Positions 1 through 8,361 of a stretch of 64,000 bases of DNA are shown piece after piece; positions within the stretch are counted from its first letter, which is position 1; every line of letters begins with the position of its first letter. The notes under the pieces were generated by a model. It was not told the origin of the DNA and did not search any database. It saw nothing but the letters and a program-made list of their open reading frames with translations. Where the stretch lies: the NCBI GenBank assembly GCA_030323885.1, contig CM059192.1:1667934-1731933 (forward strand), read 5' to 3'. The translations under genes were made by a program, and so were the position numbers. This stretch comes from Branchipolynoe longqiensis. Lineage: Eukaryota > Annelida > Polychaeta > Phyllodocida > Polynoidae.

Positions 1-29
1 NNNNNNNNNNNNNNNNNNNNNNNNNNNNN
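1..29. other. assembly gap
   Basis: Run of 29 N at the window start. Confidence 0.99.
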
Positions 30-239
30 GAGGCTCTGAGTGCCCCTTACACACAATCCTGCCAGCACCACTATGTCTATTTACATCTCACTCAGGCACC
101 ACCAGCACCTACATACACATACATGCACCTGGTCGCGTATACCCGATCAGTAATAGAACATTTGCATCCCCCCCAATGCCGTAAATCGGAATATTCTACA
201 TGCTGATGAGTAGACGCCTCCGGTCGCACATACAGGTAA

Positions 240-694
240 TCAAACAACACCTGGTTGCCAAACATACAACCAGACAAAACGAGACAAATAAACTCGATCC
301 AAGAAAAACAAAAAGAGTACCATGACAAAACAGCTGGGAAAACACACCAAACCATCCCGGTAGGGGAAAAAGTGAAATATCAAAATCACAAAGGGACCTG
401 GCAAAAAGGCGTAGTAGTCGGCCACACACCGGCAATACCGGCCCAGAATATCAGATAGTCAATAATGCAAACAACACACTACATCGGAACAGATCGCAAA
501 TATTTATAGCACCGACGAACCACGTCATACCAACACCAACAAAACAAGTGACCCCAGACACAACAATCAAAACATCCAGATACGGGTGTGAACTAAAACC
601 AATAGTCAGGCTTGACCTAAAAGTCATGCGCCAGTCGAACAGCATATTTGCAATCATTCGACAAAACTACGTTGTAAACTATATTTGTGATTAG
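240..694 (+). pseudogene. Ty3/gypsy-like integrase C-terminal remnant
   Basis: The frame from 255 to 458 reads like the end of a gypsy Pol: a basic helix, then VGEKVKYQ and W.KGVVV, the small beta-barrel typical of the integrase C-terminus. The reading continues in another frame from about 420 to the TAG at 692-694 (peptides such as GPEYQIVNNA and RQNYVVNYICD), so at least one indel has broken the gene. The catalytic core with its DDE residues is not in the window. This is a truncated, non-functional copy. No LTR is recognisable downstream. Confidence 0.6.
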
Positions 695-1435
695 GACAAG
701 CAAGATAAAGTTAAGAAAAAACAGAACACCCGAGACACACAAAGTGTGTAGATTGAAGATATAATATAATGTCAAAGAACAATAAAAAGAACAAATTGTC
801 AGCTATAAGAAAGATATATTGAGCATTTATCCAAATCAAAATGTAACATTGCAATGAGTATGTAACATCGATGTGAAGTCTGGAATTGCCGGACTATAGT
901 AGTATTAGTAAACTGATGCCAAGTAAACGGTGACAGGTCTTACGTAATTGTGAAAAGCAGGTTAAGATTATATTGTGAGATACTTACTATATTAAAGTAC
1001 TTTTTTTTTTAATTAAAAAAAAATTAAAAAAATTAAAAGGGTCTTGGTAGAAGTCGGTAAAATACAATAAGTTCATAGAAGAATGAATAATAATCCTACC
1101 GCACTTGAATGAAATATAATCTAGAATATAACACAAACAGACCAATGAATACGATGGTGACAAATGTACAACAAGGACGACAAGGTAAATTCAATCAATT
1201 CGTTGTTACCCCTTTATTATCATTGAAAATGGAGATGTTGAATGTTGTATGACAATGGGAGAGCCCGTAGTACAGGTGGAGGCCGAAGGTGGCGCCACCA
1301 GTAGCAGCAAGTAGATATAGGAGGTGAATACATCGAGGAGAATGGTTGGTCGGTAATGAATAGAAGAAGAATAATAATACTAATAATAATAATTCCCTTC
1401 CTCGCCTTTATACTCGCATAATGCTTATACATCAC

Positions 1436-1440
<5 letters not shown>
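695..1440. other. AT-rich stretch without genes
   Basis: Poly-A/T runs near 1000-1030 and no supported coding frame. It could contain a worn 3' LTR of the gypsy remnant, but no matching second copy is present to test this. Confidence 0.5.
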
Positions 1441-1481
<41 letters not shown>

Positions 1482-1498
1482 TATAATATAGATATATA
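1440..1498. repeat. (AT)n microsatellite
   Basis: About 58 bp of alternating AT, directly abutting the palindrome at the edge of the DIRS element. Confidence 0.95.
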
Positions 1499-1787
1499 CG
1501 AGTCTTACCTTGGTACAGATTATGGATAACTGTTGTTTTACCGAGGTATAAGCCTCGGATAGATGTGGGCTAGGAGAGAGGTAAGCACGTCCGGTACCAG
1601 CAATCTTAACCTACTTATTGAGGATAAAAATGACTTTCAAACAATGGATACTATTACTTTACCGAAAAGGTACACCAACGGAATAGATGTGGCAGGGTGT
1701 GGCGGGAGGGCCCTAGCCCACATCTATCCGAGGCTTATACCTCGGTAAAACAACAGTTATCCATCATCTGTACCAAGGTAAGACTCG
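1499..1787. repeat. large imperfect palindrome at the DIRS 3' end
   Basis: Arms 1499-1573 and 1713-1787 are 75-bp inverted copies with one mismatch, separated by 139 bp. The loop contains the 29-bp segment (1576-1604) complementary to the element's other end. A transcript would form a very stable hairpin. Confidence 0.9.
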
Positions 1788-1800
1788 TATAACTATACTA

Positions 1801-1845
1801 TTTTACCTCGGTAAACAGCCTCAGGCTAGCCTCAGGCTAGGGAGA
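1801..1845. repeat. DIRS inverted terminal repeat (3' side)
   Basis: 45 bp, perfectly inverted relative to 6873-6917. Contains a direct duplication of CTCAGGCTAGC. Confidence 0.9.
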
Positions 1846-1928
1846 CCTTTACATAATTCATTTTTATCCTTAATATCATTCTTTCTTATTATTATAACAT
1901 TCTAAATTTTTGTTCTCACCTATTCTTG

Positions 1929-3038
1929 TTAGTTGGCGAGAAGACGCTTTGCAACGCCGGTAGGCTTTTCTAGTCGTTTATTATAATGTTTTGCGAACGA
2001 CTTAGCCGTCTTCCAGCCTGCATGCGCTAGTATTCTTTTCACAGAAATACCAAGCACCCGTGCCTTGGAGACCATGGCTCCTCTAGTTGAGTGGGAAGAG
2101 TATTTACTCGTATCCACTCCAGCCAATTTCAACACCGTAATTGTCCATCTGGCAAGTGTGTCTCGTGAAATCGCCTTATGTGGCTTTATAAAGCTCACTA
2201 ATATTTGTTGTGATGCACGTAAATCCTTTGTCTTGTATATATAAGCCCGTATGGCCGACACAACACATAATTTCCGATCATTCGGAAAACAGTCTAAGTG
2301 AACCGTTGATAAAGGGTCACCTAACGTGTTCGATTTAGCAATTTTTCTTAAATCAAACGTAGCTTGTTGCTTGTCTATTTCTAATCCAGTTAAGGATAAA
2401 GCAACAATCGTCTGTCCTCTGTGTCCGGTTACTAACAATAACAGGACCGCGACCTTAAAACCTAACTGTTTTATATCTAACCACGAGTTGTGAGGCCAAG
2501 CCTGAAACAACTTAAATACTATAGAAACATCCCAAAACCGACTATACTTTGGTTTTGGAGGATTCCTTTGATAAATTGAACGAAGTAAATAACAAATAAC
2601 ATAATGTTTTCCAACTGTTTCGCCATCAATTCTAGGTAATATAATTGATAACGCACACCTCGCCGCATTAATCGATCCAAAGGAAAGTCCTTCATCCTCT
2701 AGAGAACGAAGAAACCGAGCTACTTGTGAAATCTTTGGATTTGTTGGCTTAACTTTCATTAACAAACAATGTACACCCCATTTCTTTAAATAGGTTGTAT
2801 ACATTTTGACAGTTCCTGGCCTCCAGGCATCCGATACTATCCTATCCTCAGTAATTCTGTCCAATCCAAATTGCTGTAGCTGCTTCCTTAGAAAAGGAAT
2901 GCCAATAGGGGCGTCGTTGACACGTCGCCGTGAACCACTAGCGGTCCGTGGTGCGTCAGATTCCCGAGTTTTCTTGGGAATCGTATACGATCTTTTGCCA
3001 GTTGTGAAACTGCTGGCAGCCAAGGTTGCGTGTCCCAA
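1929..3038 (-). CDS. DIRS tyrosine recombinase
   Basis: Open frame of 369 codons. It encodes the integrase that would insert the circular DNA copy of the element. The catalytic set of the tyrosine recombinase family is complete: Arg207 in TGHRGQT, His316-x-x-Arg319 in SHSTRG, His339 in AHAGW with Trp342, and the nucleophile Tyr352 in KHYNK. The N-terminal 70 residues are basic and low complexity; residues 70-160 fit a SAM-like core-binding domain. The frame opens with TTG and the first ATG is at residue 79, inside the core-binding domain. Its 5' end overlaps the RT frame by about 150 bp, which is usual for DIRS elements, so expression probably depends on the upstream frame or a spliced or recoded transcript. 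No damage is visible. Confidence 0.9.
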   Translation of the reverse strand: MGHATLAASSFTTGKRSYTIPKKTRESDAPRTASGSRRRVNDAPIGIPFLRKQLQQFGLDRITEDRIVSDAWRPGTVKMYTTYLKKWGVHCLLMKVKPTNPKISQVARFLRSLEDEGLSFGSINAARCALSIILPRIDGETVGKHYVICYLLRSIYQRNPPKPKYSRFWDVSIVFKLFQAWPHNSWLDIKQLGFKVAVLLLLVTGHRGQTIVALSLTGLEIDKQQATFDLRKIAKSNTLGDPLSTVHLDCFPNDRKLCVVSAIRAYIYKTKDLRASQQILVSFIKPHKAISRDTLARWTITVLKLAGVDTSKYSSHSTRGAMVSKARVLGISVKRILAHAGWKTAKSFAKHYNKRLEKPTGVAKRLLAN

Positions 3039-4738
3039 TCGGGCACCACCAGTATCGCATGTGTCCCTTCCAAGCCGATTTTTCTCACTACTCGGCTGAT
3101 AATGCTAAATGGTGGGAAAATATAAAAATAATTATTTTCCCAAGTAATAGCAAACGCATCTACTTTCCAAGCATCCGGTTCAGGATGCCAAGAAACATAA
3201 CAAGGTAACTTGTTATTATTTCGTGATGCAAACAAGTCAACTTTAGGTGTACCCCATTTTTCACAAATGAAGTTAAACAAAGGTGTAGAGAGAGACCATT
3301 CTAAATGGTCATGGAAATTTCTACTTTTATGGTCTGCAAGTGTATTTTGTGACCCTGGAATATGCGCTACAGTCAGCCAGACTTGTTGAGCCTGTGCCCA
3401 GTTCCAAATCAGTTTAGACAACTGATTGCAAGGCTTTGATTTGGTTCCACCCATGTTACGAATATATGCCATGGCAGTAGTATTATCAGTTAGTATTCTA
3501 ACTTGTGATTTATGTATCTTTACTAAACTACATAAGCCCAGATAAATAGCACGCAATTCTAGTGCATTAATATGGTCTGATTTTTCATCATCAAGCCATC
3601 TACCTCCTGTTGTGACCCCATCTCGATGAGCTCCCCAACCTTCTAACGAAGCATCAGTAGTAATTACTGTATTAGGTTCCGCCATGCGGATTGGATTTGG
3701 TGAACTTGCTATATGTTGCATCCACCATCCAATATCCTGTAACCCTTCTTGCGAAATAAACATCTTTCGCTCAAAATTGCCTTTAGTTCGTGTTAACGCT
3801 AAATTTTTATCTATTTCTAGCGACTTAATATGGGCCTTCCCATATAACACAGCAGGTGCATATGATGTCATTATGCCAATAAGAACAGCAACCTGTCTAA
3901 TTTTTGGCTTTGATAACTTAATAAGCTGAGTCGCTGTAGTCATAAACTTAATTAGTTTTTGTTCTGTTATCGACACTGTAAGGGACTGTGTATCCAGAAT
4001 AAACCCTAAACATTTGAGTTGTTTTGTTGGTTTAAACACTGACTTTTGTTGATGTACATAAAACCCCAATTTAGTGAGTAATGCACATAAATCCAAAACT
4101 GCATTCACACAACCAATTTGTGTTGATGCTATAATAAAAGAATCATCTATGTATGGAAACATTATGTGACCCTTCCTCGCCATTACCGAGAAAACAGGTT
4201 TAAGCAATTTAGTAAATAAACGTGGCGCACAAGCTAAGCCATTCGGCATGCAGGTAAACTCATAGAGTTGGTTATCCCAAATAAATCGAAGAAATTTTCG
4301 GTATTGTTCCATTATGGGAAGCGTATAATATGCATCCTGTAAATCAACACTAGCCATCCACGCATCTGGTGTAATCAGATCTCGTGCCGTATCTAGAGAG
4401 AACATTTTAAAATGTCGATATTCCACCCTTTTATTAAGGATTGTTAAATCCAGGATCATTCGAACATCACCATTAGGCTTCGGTCTCGAGAAAATGTTTG
4501 AAATAAACTGTCCTGAACAGTGTGTCACTTTTTGTATAATTCCTTTCTCAAAGAATTTATGTACCTGTTTAGTTAGTGCGTCTCGTTCAACTGGTTGAAT
4601 GTTATATGGAAAAGGTATTATACTTTGTACAGGAATTTGTGTAAAGGGAATGTGAACACCCCTAACTATTTCTATAATTTCTTGGTCACTAGTAATTTTG
4701 TGCCACTCAGAAATATGATTACTAATATTACCAGCCAC
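2888..4738 (-). CDS. DIRS reverse transcriptase-RNase H polyprotein
   Basis: 616 codons as listed. The reverse transcriptase runs from about residue 30 to 290, with PKPNGDVRMILD (86-97), VDLQDAYY (131-138) and the active site YIDD (196-199). RNase H follows, with Asp362 (TTDAS), Glu394 (ALELRA), Asp418 (LTDN) and Asp469 (LADH), the expected DEDD set. The C-terminal part (500-575: DLFASR, FPPF at 541-544, VPDW) is the conserved tail of DIRS Pol proteins, related to Dam-type methyltransferases; whether it is active cannot be judged. The listed start is a GTG. The frame is open upstream through the gag stop, in the -1 frame relative to gag, and the first ATG is residue 94. Translation therefore probably needs frameshifting or a non-AUG start. 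Confidence 0.9.
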   Translation of the reverse strand: MAGNISNHISEWHKITSDQEIIEIVRGVHIPFTQIPVQSIIPFPYNIQPVERDALTKQVHKFFEKGIIQKVTHCSGQFISNIFSRPKPNGDVRMILDLTILNKRVEYRHFKMFSLDTARDLITPDAWMASVDLQDAYYTLPIMEQYRKFLRFIWDNQLYEFTCMPNGLACAPRLFTKLLKPVFSVMARKGHIMFPYIDDSFIIASTQIGCVNAVLDLCALLTKLGFYVHQQKSVFKPTKQLKCLGFILDTQSLTVSITEQKLIKFMTTATQLIKLSKPKIRQVAVLIGIMTSYAPAVLYGKAHIKSLEIDKNLALTRTKGNFERKMFISQEGLQDIGWWMQHIASSPNPIRMAEPNTVITTDASLEGWGAHRDGVTTGGRWLDDEKSDHINALELRAIYLGLCSLVKIHKSQVRILTDNTTAMAYIRNMGGTKSKPCNQLSKLIWNWAQAQQVWLTVAHIPGSQNTLADHKSRNFHDHLEWSLSTPLFNFICEKWGTPKVDLFASRNNNKLPCYVSWHPEPDAWKVDAFAITWENNYFYIFPPFSIISRVVRKIGLEGTHAILVVPDWDTQPWLPAVSQLAKDRIRFPRKLGNLTHHGPLVVHGDVSTTPLLAFLF

Positions 4739-4803
4739 AAAGTTGCTTACAGTTTGTGTGTTTTTAGAGGCTGCAGGGACTTGTAAAGTTTGTGTTTGGA
4801 CCT

Positions 4804-6162
4804 CTACTTGGACCCGCCCCTGGGGAAAGGTCTCGACGAGTTGAACCCTCGGCCTATTGGCCGTGCGGTGTTGTCGGTCCAGCCTGGGCGAGCGCCCCGG
4901 CCCCGAAACCCTTGACCGAAGCTTGAACTCGGTCTGGTTCCTCTGGTGAACCGTCGTGGACGAAAATCCCCTCGTGACTTTTTGAAACGAGGAGCTTCCT
5001 GTTTCTTCTTGCCATCCATGTTTTTGCCACTCTTGGCTGCAGTCTCTACCTCTTTATAGAGGTATTGTAGTTGACCGCCAAACATCTTGGTGTTATCTAA
5101 AGGTTTCCCTTTAATCGGCTCTGGAGCAAGATAGAGCGTAAACTCCTTCCCCTCATTATCGGTAACCTTCTTAGAGCGAGCCACTTCTTTGCCAGCATCT
5201 GTGCAAACTGACTTGAAGACATTTTCATATCTTCGAAACGACAGGTAATTACCTGCCGCCGCTAACACTGCAATGCCTTTGTCCATTGTCTTAGCCAAAG
5301 ACGAGAACTTATTTTCACTCTGCATCCTATTAGCCACAGGAACAATAGCTGTTAGGGTAGCCAACACTGCCTTATGCACTGTGTGCAACACATCCTCAAA
5401 CTTCTTACGGTCATCCGTCATATTGACATCCCGATCCATTTCTTTAATGATGGAGTTGGGAACACCCTTTATGCCTGTTAACTCATCTCCTAACTTGGAG
5501 ATAACCTCCGCCGGTTTGAACGTGCGAAAATGACCATTCACGGTCTCGCGCATAAGCGTAGTGGTTTTAACCCGCTTAGCCTTTGGCTTCTCCACCTTCT
5601 TAGCCACTTTAGTGCCAATGTCCGCATAGACCCCTTCATATACGGTGTCTGAGTCTGATTCCGTAGAAGTAGACTCAGTGGACGACTCAGAAGAAGAATA
5701 TTTCCTCTTCCTCTTCTTCTTTTTGGACTTAGTCTTCCGCTTTTTGCGCAAACCAGTCTCTGCCCGCTCCTTGGTGAATTCATCACCCGAAGAAATCACC
5801 TGTTTCTTCTTCTTCCTCCGTTTAGGAGAAGGAGGAGGAGGAGCCTTAAGCTCCACCGCCGAGTCTGTGTCCAAGAAATCCTCAAACGAATCCTCTTGGA
5901 CACTCGGCCTACGCCGCTTCCGAGACACAGGCGATTTGGCAGTCAAGATGTGGCTTTCCAATCTTGCAAAGCGAGCCTCCCAATCTGGAGGCGCAGGCAC
6001 ATCAGGCACTGCGTCCTCGTCCGGGTCGGAGAGGATATGCGCCCGGGGCTGTGTCGACGGCCCTGCCGACAACACAGGTGAGGAGTCGTACTCCTCGTCC
6101 ACTCCACTCGGAACACGCCCCTCGGCTGCTGCTGCACCGCGCTTACTCCGCTTCGTGGCCAT
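4804..6162 (-). CDS. DIRS gag-like protein
   Basis: 452 residues from the ATG at 6160-6162; the frame continues 17 codons upstream without an ATG. The first third is acidic and proline-rich. It is followed by long lysine/arginine and serine-rich stretches that look like nuclear-localisation and nucleic-acid-binding tracts, then a predicted helical middle (about 230-390), and an arginine-glycine-rich end (RGDFRPRRF and FRGRGARP). There is no zinc knuckle, which is common in DIRS gag. The stop is at 4804-4806. The RT frame overlaps it in the -1 frame. Confidence 0.75.
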   Translation of the reverse strand: MATKRSKRGAAAAEGRVPSGVDEEYDSSPVLSAGPSTQPRAHILSDPDEDAVPDVPAPPDWEARFARLESHILTAKSPVSRKRRRPSVQEDSFEDFLDTDSAVELKAPPPPSPKRRKKKKQVISSGDEFTKERAETGLRKKRKTKSKKKKRKRKYSSSESSTESTSTESDSDTVYEGVYADIGTKVAKKVEKPKAKRVKTTTLMRETVNGHFRTFKPAEVISKLGDELTGIKGVPNSIIKEMDRDVNMTDDRKKFEDVLHTVHKAVLATLTAIVPVANRMQSENKFSSLAKTMDKGIAVLAAAGNYLSFRRYENVFKSVCTDAGKEVARSKKVTDNEGKEFTLYLAPEPIKGKPLDNTKMFGGQLQYLYKEVETAAKSGKNMDGKKKQEAPRFKKSRGDFRPRRFTRGTRPSSSFGQGFRGRGARPGWTDNTARPIGRGFNSSRPFPRGGSK

Positions 6163-6872
6163 CGGGAGCTGAAACAAAAATTTTTGGTCAGTCCCGGTAT
6201 ATATATATGTCACAATATGGTTGTTTCAAACTCATTTGGACATCTATTGGTGTTAAAGAACGTGTTTATACCGTTATAACACAGGCGTAATAAGCTAAAT
6301 TTGTGCGTGGGTTGTGGGTCAAGCCCAAACCTTACGCGGGGTCGGGACCAGTGTATCGGCCCGCCCATCCCTCTGTTCCGCACACTTCTCCCACCTGTGA
6401 CTACTACGTCAACAAGTTGGAGAAAATGCTACGAAACTCGGAGAAACGCCTGAAAAAGTTTTGTCTAGGGGAGTCTATAAAAGAAACCCAGGAGCATCTC
6501 CAACATTACTCTCTATTAGAGTACGAGAGAATTTCCACATGAGATAGGGCGAAACCCACATCTCTACCCATAGTCACACGGTGACCCGGGTGTTGACATA
6601 ACCGCTAATGACCGGTTTGGTTCCTTCGAGAAACCCACTCGAGTGTTCTATCCTTGGTTGTTTATAACCAAATAACTCGTCCAAATTGGACCAACGAAAG
6701 TCTAAACTTTCCATAATGATGCTCTAATGCATCATAATTAAGCTAACCACAGTTTTTATTATACTTACTGCGTATTTGCTTGTATGTAGACTAATTTTGC
6801 CGGAGCAACCCAACGACACGTTATCCAGTCGTGAGTTGTATATGCTAATTGCTGGTACCGGACGTGCTTACC
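6163..6872 (-). other. DIRS 5' leader
   Basis: About 700 bp between the left ITR and gag. I see no conserved coding frame; the short plus-strand frame at 6303-6542 has no recognisable content. A TATAAAAG lies at 6475-6482 on the plus strand, pointing outward and antisense to gag. Confidence 0.5.
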
Positions 6873-6917
6873 TCTCCCTAGCCTGAGGCTAGCCTGAGGC
6901 TGTTTACCGAGGTAAAA
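6873..6917. repeat. DIRS inverted terminal repeat (5' side)
   Basis: Perfect 45-bp inverse of 1801-1845. The adjacent 6848-6876 is complementary to 1576-1604. Confidence 0.9.
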
Positions 6918-7097
6918 TATATATATGTCTGTACACGTGACAGAGAGTCACCGGGGTGGAACGGCGACCGGCGTGGCTGGCGCAGGTAACAATAAACGTT
7001 ACTTGTGGACAATATTTCATGCAGTTCGGGTCGTTACATTACACCCACTGCCCTCTGATGGCAGTAGGAAGAACTAATGTTGTGGGTAGCAGCTAAC

Positions 7098-7477
7098 CTA
7101 GATAAAAGATTCACCCAAGCTGGCGAAGAATTTTGACATGCTGGGTTAATTAACTGAGCTGGTAAATTCTTAATTTAAGAAGCACAATATATTCTTTATG
7201 TACGTCTTCATATTTACCCGCTACATTTGAGTTGGAAAATATAATAAAACATATACTTTAATGCAATTTAAAAGTGAAATCGACGGCGTTCTCTGGCCAC
7301 CATCTTGTCTTTTTGCATTCTCTCCCATTTCACCAACTCTGTGTTGATATAAGTAACCATTTGACACTGGTGCCAGGCATTCTACTTCCTGTTCCATACT
7401 AAAGCTATTTTCGCCCGTATTTAGACTATGTTGTCGTTCACCCCTGTACTGTAAGTATGGGGTGAATCTTTTATCTA
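7098..7477. mobile_element. hAT-like MITE, copy 1
   Basis: 380-bp element bounded by TAGATAAAAGATTCACCC and its inverse. It is flanked by the 8-bp duplication CAGCTAAC at 7090-7097 and 7478-7485, which suits hAT transposases. The right terminus is itself close to palindromic. Related copies lie at 22190-22553 and 55077-55492. No coding capacity. Confidence 0.8.
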
Positions 7478-7502
7478 CAGCTAACCATGCAGCCTGCTCG
7501 GT

Positions 7503-7852
7503 TTGTTTGTTTGTTTGTTTGTTGTTGTTTTACATCCTAGCAACATCTAAGGTCATATCAGGATGGTTACCGACTTGTGTCAGTACGCACTCATGGCGAT
7601 TTTATAGTGCTGCCCCACTGGGAAATCAGGCCACCAGCACCATGACCCGATATCCCACTCAGTCACATTATCCTGACACCGAGCTAACCAGCCCTTGCGC
7701 TATCCTAATAATGCCAAGCACCAGGCTAGGAAGCGACAAGTATCAATTTTTAAGTCATTGGTTTGAGTCGACCGGGAACCGAACTCGCAAACTCCCGATC
7801 TTCCGCACGCGAGGCCTGTGCTCTACCGATTCGGCCACCACGCCCGGTCAGT
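7503..7852 (-). mobile_element. tRNA-derived SINE (family A), full length
   Basis: The minus strand starts with a tRNA-like head: an A box in GGCCGAATCGGTAGAGC and a B box of the GGTTCGA type. A body of about 250 bp follows, then the shared 3' segment ending CTAGGATGTAAAAC and a CAAA-type tail. A 9-bp target duplication CTGCTCGGT lies at 7494-7502 and 7853-7861. This is the best-preserved reference for the family, of which about 17 full or partial copies occur in the window. It would be transcribed by RNA polymerase III. Confidence 0.85.
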
Positions 7853-8042
7853 CTGCTCGGTGGAACAGGTCTTTATTCAGGATTTCCACCACCAACCTGC
7901 CCTCTGGTGGCAGTGGTGAGAACTAATATACTGGGCAAAAGGTCATTGCGCATGCTCCATGGAAAAGGGACATTGAAGTTAATGCCCCCCATTGTATTTA
8001 AAGAGGCACTGACAGGGGTCATTTCGCGGGGCCAATCTGCAT

Positions 8043-8358
8043 GGTGTGTGTGTGTGTGTGTGTGTGAGTGTGTGTGTGAGTGTGAGTGTGAGTGTGAGTG
8101 TGTGCATGTGAGTGTGTGTGAGTGTGTGTATGTGTACGTGAGTGTGTGCATGTGAGTGTGTGTATGTGTACGTGAGTGTGTGTATGTGAGTGCGTGCGTG
8201 TGCGCGTATGTGTGTACGTAAGTGTGTGTGTATGAGTGTGGGTGTGTGTGAGTGTGTGTGCATGAGTGTGTGTGAGTGTGTGTGCATGAGTGTGTGTGTG
8301 AGTGTTTGTGTACGGGAGTGTGTGTGTGTGAGTGTGTGTGTGTGTATGTGTGCATATC
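8043..8358. repeat. (GT)n microsatellite with variants
   Basis: Over 300 bp of TG repeats with GA, CA and TA interruptions. It yields long but meaningless Cys-Val and His-Thr frames on both strands. Confidence 0.97.
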
Positions 8359-8361
8359 TGT

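Larger units (their letters stand above)
1499..6917 (-). mobile_element. DIRS-type tyrosine-recombinase retrotransposon, apparently intact
   Basis: In element orientation the order is left inverted terminal repeat, gag, RT-RNase H, tyrosine recombinase, right repeat. The ITRs (1801-1845 and 6873-6917) are perfect 45-bp inverted copies. A further 29 bp just inside the left end (6848-6876) is complementary to 1576-1604. So the left-end block is matched in two separate pieces at the other end, which is the internal complementary region that defines DIRS elements. No LTR, DDE integrase or target-site duplication is seen, as expected for integration by recombinase through a circular intermediate. 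All three frames are free of internal stops. The exact outer boundary at the 1499 side is uncertain. Confidence 0.9.

Noticed and set aside
5645..6172. 175-codon plus-strand frame
   Set aside because: Antisense shadow of the DIRS gag.
6303..6542. Extra DIRS gene in the leader
   Set aside because: 79 codons on the opposite strand, no recognisable motif.
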